Position numbers and translations under genes: made by a program | Notes under the pieces: model-generated | What the model saw: only the letters and a program-made list of their open reading frames with translations | Databases searched by the model: none | Told to the model about the DNA's origin: nothing | Assembly (NCBI GenBank): GCA_035545895.1 | Contig: DASZXJ010000015.1 | Coordinates: 1 to 33,153, forward strand | Direction of reading: 5' to 3' | Origin: DASZXJ01 sp035545895 | GTDB lineage: Bacteria; Planctomycetota; Phycisphaerae; Tepidisphaerales; Tepidisphaeraceae | DNA: 33,153 nt | Part shown: positions 30,640 through 33,153 of the stretch, piece by piece | Layout: the number at the start of each line of letters is the position of its first letter | Numbering within the stretch: position 1 is the stretch's first letter

Positions 30640-30759
30640 AATGACCAATGACCAAGTCCCAATGACCAACAAAATCCCAATGACCATAACCTGAATGACG
30701 AATGACCAAATCCGAATGACGAATCAATGACGAAGTCCGAATGACGAAGATCCAGTGAC
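30640..30759. repeat. Degenerate AATGAC[C/G] repeat tract
   Basis: Nine AATGAC units occur in 120 bases, separated by short CAA, AAGTCC or AAATCC spacers with no constant period. They yield apparent open frames on the minus strand rich in HSDLVIRHS-type translation. Similar intergenic tracts are common in planctomycete genomes in my experience. Function unknown. Confidence 0.8.
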
Positions 30760-30960
30760 CCGCGGCTCCTTTGTTGCGCCATGCGGACTCATTTCGCGCA
30801 ACTCCAATTCCCAAATCCGAAATCCCCATGTGTCATCTGGCTCTCAAAACCTGCACAAAAGTGCGCGCCATGTGACGAGTCGGACGCGCTAATTTGTCGA
30901 CGAAATGCGCTAGATCTTGGCGCATCTGTTCGTTTCCGCAGTGACATCCACCGTGTAAAG

Positions 30961-30979
30961 CCGCCGACGGTGTCGGCGG
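30961..30979. other. Short perfect hairpin
   Basis: CCGCCGAC, loop GGT, GTCGGCGG, followed on the plus strand by AAGGATTTT. It lies between the AATGAC tract and the 117-residue gene and could be a weak terminator or a degenerate repeat arm. Confidence 0.35.
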
Positions 30980-31060
30980 AAGGATTTTCCTCAAACAACC
31001 CAAAGCGCTCCGCTGCGCGTCGCGGCTCAACTTGGATTTCTCATCATGTTTGTCAGGTCC

Positions 31061-31414
31061 TTATTTTGGCTTGCGGACCTCGCGCAGGTCTCTGACTGTC
31101 TGGGCAATTTCCTCTCCTATTTCTAGAACCTCCTTCTGGGCTCGCATCCATTGCATTCGGGTATGCGTGTCCTGCGATGAATTCGACGCCAATACGTTCA
31201 TATGATCGATGGCCTTTGTCTGTTTATCTACAAGAGTAAACAATAATTCCATGAGATGTTTTTCCGTTCTGGACATGCCAGGTAATACGGCTGCTGAACT
31301 TGTGGGGTTTGGCAGTTCAGGATCGCCCCCATATAAAAATGGGGGCGAAGGAACGCTCCACAGCCAGTTCAACCACTCAAATTGGGGTAATGGGTCAGTT
31401 TGAGATGGGTTCAT
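31061..31414 (-). CDS. Possible small coiled-coil protein whose start lies in a REP-like repeat
   Basis: 117 residues. The first 45 are Pro/Trp-rich (LPQFEWLNWLWSVPSPPFLYG) and irregular. Residues 47-117 form an amphipathic, highly charged helical segment (EKHLMELLFTLVDKQTKAID, then MRAQKEVLEIGEEIAQTVRD) that looks like real coiled coil. The ATG at 31414 is just two bases inside the palindromic repeat copy 2, with no ribosome site, so the true start may be M47 (MSRTEKHLMEL). No family recognised. Confidence 0.45.
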   Translation of the reverse strand: MNPSQTDPLPQFEWLNWLWSVPSPPFLYGGDPELPNPTSSAAVLPGMSRTEKHLMELLFTLVDKQTKAIDHMNVLASNSSQDTHTRMQWMRAQKEVLEIGEEIAQTVRDLREVRKPK

Positions 31415-31480
31415 TTTAGCCCCGCCGCTTGCGGCGGGTTTTCGAGCGCCAACACCCGCCGCAAGCGGCGGGGCTAAAAT
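31413..31480. repeat. REP-like palindromic element, copy 2 (perfect arms)
   Basis: Two perfect 27-base inverted arms (31413-31439 and 31454-31480), each with the inner palindrome CCGCCGC..GCGGCGG and outer TTTTAGCCC/GGGCTAAAA ends, surround a 14-base centre (TTCGAGCGCCAACA region). Copy 1 at 29381 is the same element in the opposite orientation with several changes. It lies 168 bases upstream of atpD. Confidence 0.85.
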
Positions 31481-31648
31481 GGCTGCGGGTTTTCCGCGGT
31501 CCGGTCGTGGATGGGGCGGGTTGTTGAGACTGCCGGGCGAATCGGTACAATTCTCCGCCCCTGACAGTGCGACGAGGAACGATCTGGCTGGCAGGTGAAT
31601 CGGTGGATTTCATCGTTCTTCGTTCTGACATTTACCTGAGGAATGAAC

Positions 31649-33076
31649 ATGCCCGCAACCGGCAAGATCACGCAAGTCATTGGCTCGACTTTTGATGCGG
31701 AATTTCCCGAAGACCAGCTTCCTTTGATCTATAACGCCATCAAGGTGCAGCACGAGGAAAAGGGAGTCAAATCCAGTCTTGTAGGCGAGGTCGCCAGTCA
31801 TCTGGGCGGCGGGAAGATTCGCGCGGTGGCGCTGGGCAGCACGGACGGGCTTCGCCGCGGGATCGACGTCGTCGATACCGGCGCCCCGCTGAGCGTGCCG
31901 GTCGGCAAGGAGACGCTGGGCCGGGTGTTTAACCTGCTGGGCGATCCCATCGACAATCGCGGCGCGGTCAATGCATCCGATCGTCGCGCGATCCATCGTG
32001 AACCTCCGGAATTCGTCGATCTGTCCCCCAAGGCCGAGGTGTTTGAAACCGGCATCAAGGTGATCGACCTGCTCACGCCGTTCCTGAGAGGCGGCAAGTC
32101 GGGATTGTTCGGCGGGGCCGGACTGGGCAAGACCGTCGTCATTCAGGAACTCATCGCTCGTATCGCGCAGCAGCATGGTGGCTATTCCGTCTTCGCCGGC
32201 GTAGGTGAACGAACCCGCGAAGGCACGGACCTGTGGCTGGAAATGCAGGAAGCCAAGATCGGCAACACGGGCAAGCACGTCATCGACCAGACCGTCATGG
32301 TCTTCGGGCAGATGAACGAGCCGCCCGGCGCGCGCCTTCGTGTGGCGCTGTCGGCGCTTACAATGGCCGAGTATTTCCGCGACGAAACCGGCGCGGACAC
32401 GCTGCTGTTCATCGACAACATCTTCCGCTTCACCCAGGCCGGCTCGGAAGTATCTGCCTTGCTCGGTCGCATGCCATCAGCCGTGGGATATCAGCCGACG
32501 CTCGCCACCGAAATGGGCGAGCTTCAGGAACGAATCACCAGCACGAAGCATGGCGCCATCACGTCGGTGCAGGCGGTGTACGTGCCCGCCGACGATCCGA
32601 CCGACCCCGCGCCAGCCAACGCGTTTGCCCACCTCGACGCGTTCATCTATCTGGAACGGTCGATCGCGTCCAAGGGCATTTATCCCGCGGTGGATCCGCT
32701 GGCGTCGGCGTCTCGCGCGTTGTCGGCGGACATCGTCGGCGAAGAGCACGCCCGCATCGCGCGCAAGGTGCAGGTCATGCTTCAGCGCTATCGCGATCTT
32801 CAGGACATCATCGCGATTCTGGGTGTTGATGAACTGAGTGAAGAAGACAAGCTGATCGTCGGCCGCGCCCGAAAGATCGAGCGATTCTTCTCCCAGCCGT
32901 TCTTCGTGGCTGAGCAATTCACCGGCAAGGCGGGCAAATACGTCAAGCTCGCCGACACCCTCCGCAGCTTTGACGAAATCATCGAAGGCAAGGCCGACGA
33001 CCTGCCGGAGCAAGCGTTCCTGTACGTCGGCGACATCAACGAAGTCCGGGAAAAGGCGAAGGAAATGGCGAAGTAG
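31649..33076 (+). CDS. atpD: F1F0 ATP synthase subunit beta
   Basis: 475 residues, the usual family length. It is the catalytic subunit of the F1 sector. Key features: an N-terminal beta barrel (1-80), P-loop GGAGLGKT (155-162; usually GGAGVGKT), catalytic E187 in GERT, Walker B FIDNIF (D256), LxGRMPSAVGYQPTL, and the signature PAVDPLASAS (347-356) with the C-terminal DELSEEDKLIVGRARKIERF. ATG 31649 is preferred over ATG 31643, because GAGGA (31637-31642 area) is seven bases from the former and directly adjacent to the latter. Upstream are repeats and an opposite-strand frame, not atpG, so this gene heads its own unit. atpC would be expected next, but the contig ends. Confidence 0.97.
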   Translation: MPATGKITQVIGSTFDAEFPEDQLPLIYNAIKVQHEEKGVKSSLVGEVASHLGGGKIRAVALGSTDGLRRGIDVVDTGAPLSVPVGKETLGRVFNLLGDPIDNRGAVNASDRRAIHREPPEFVDLSPKAEVFETGIKVIDLLTPFLRGGKSGLFGGAGLGKTVVIQELIARIAQQHGGYSVFAGVGERTREGTDLWLEMQEAKIGNTGKHVIDQTVMVFGQMNEPPGARLRVALSALTMAEYFRDETGADTLLFIDNIFRFTQAGSEVSALLGRMPSAVGYQPTLATEMGELQERITSTKHGAITSVQAVYVPADDPTDPAPANAFAHLDAFIYLERSIASKGIYPAVDPLASASRALSADIVGEEHARIARKVQVMLQRYRDLQDIIAILGVDELSEEDKLIVGRARKIERFFSQPFFVAEQFTGKAGKYVKLADTLRSFDEIIEGKADDLPEQAFLYVGDINEVREKAKEMAK

Positions 33077-33084
33077 TTTCAGAA

Positions 33085-33115
33085 GTGGCCAGTTGTCAGT
33101 GGTCGGTGGCCAGTT
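33085..33115. repeat. Short direct repeat GTGGCCAGTT
   Basis: Two copies of a 10-base unit (33085-33094 and 33106-33115) with the related TCAGTGGTCG between. Start of another degenerate intergenic tract after atpD. Confidence 0.5.
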
Positions 33116-33136
33116 AAGTCAGAACTTCACCGGCGT

Positions 33137-33153
33137 GGGGGGGGGGGGGGGGG
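33137..33153. other. Poly-G run at contig end, probable artefact
   Basis: Seventeen consecutive G end the sequence. Two-colour Illumina chemistry reads absent signal as G, so this is probably an assembly artefact rather than genomic sequence. Confidence 0.75.

Noticed and set aside
30417..30829. Minus-strand frames of 121 and 117 residues over the AATGAC tract
   Set aside because: The translation (runs such as HSDLVIRHSGYGHWDF) is just the repeat read as protein.
1..33153. tRNA, rRNA, phage or insertion-sequence genes
   Set aside because: I looked for cloverleaf-like sequences, rRNA motifs, transposase and integrase motifs and saw none; this is by eye, so a covariance-model scan could still find a small RNA.

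Overview
The window looks like a chromosomal contig from a planctomycete, most likely class Phycisphaerae. This is inferred from an exported protein with an N-terminal LEPR-XLL motif (LEPRCLLS), short secreted proteins with mature ends such as QTTRPAEQ, a lut-type lactate oxidation cluster, and AATGAC-type intergenic repeats. There is no rRNA or other marker that fixes the taxonomy. The right edge ends in 17 consecutive G, which looks like a read artefact at a contig end. The left edge cuts a gene.

Layout. 1-2078: the 3' end of an unidentified gene, a possible 65-residue secreted peptide, and class II fructose-bisphosphate aldolase (fba). 2120-3772 (minus strand): a cell-surface or secreted parallel beta-helix protein with Thr/Pro-rich linkers and one fibronectin type III domain. 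4080-18469 (plus strand): the centrepiece, nine consecutive paralogous genes, each encoding N-terminal tetratricopeptide repeats (TPRs) fused to a C-terminal GT-B glycosyltransferase domain resembling family GT9 (heptosyltransferase-like). 18472-19836 (minus strand): an exported GH27 alpha-galactosidase-like enzyme, convergent with the array.

19900-24703 is a lutABC-type lactate oxidation cluster with two extra membrane-protein genes (DUF2905 and a GT39/ArnT-like glycosyltransferase) placed between lut genes. 24839-29192 holds two orphan secreted proteins, a DUF983 protein, a BatA-like membrane protein with a degenerate von Willebrand-like segment, a small three-helix membrane protein and a TPR lipoprotein, closed by a strong terminator. 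29381-31480 is a repeat-rich stretch with a small His-tailed membrane protein, a HAD phosphatase, AATGAC repeats and two copies of a REP-like palindrome. 31649-33076 is atpD, apparently first in its own unit.

The most notable system is the nine-gene TPR-glycosyltransferase array. Six of its eight gene junctions use the same 23-base module: a Shine-Dalgarno-like sequence sits inside the codons for the conserved C-terminal tail of one protein, and a 13-base overlap carries the next start codon and the previous stop codon. The paralogues differ mainly by whole 34-residue TPR units (about 4 to 10), while the catalytic domain stays constant. This suggests a set of transferases with one chemistry and different protein-recognition arms, made from one coupled transcript. 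The divergent neighbour, an exported protein with Thr/Pro-rich linkers, is a possible acceptor. That link is inference only.
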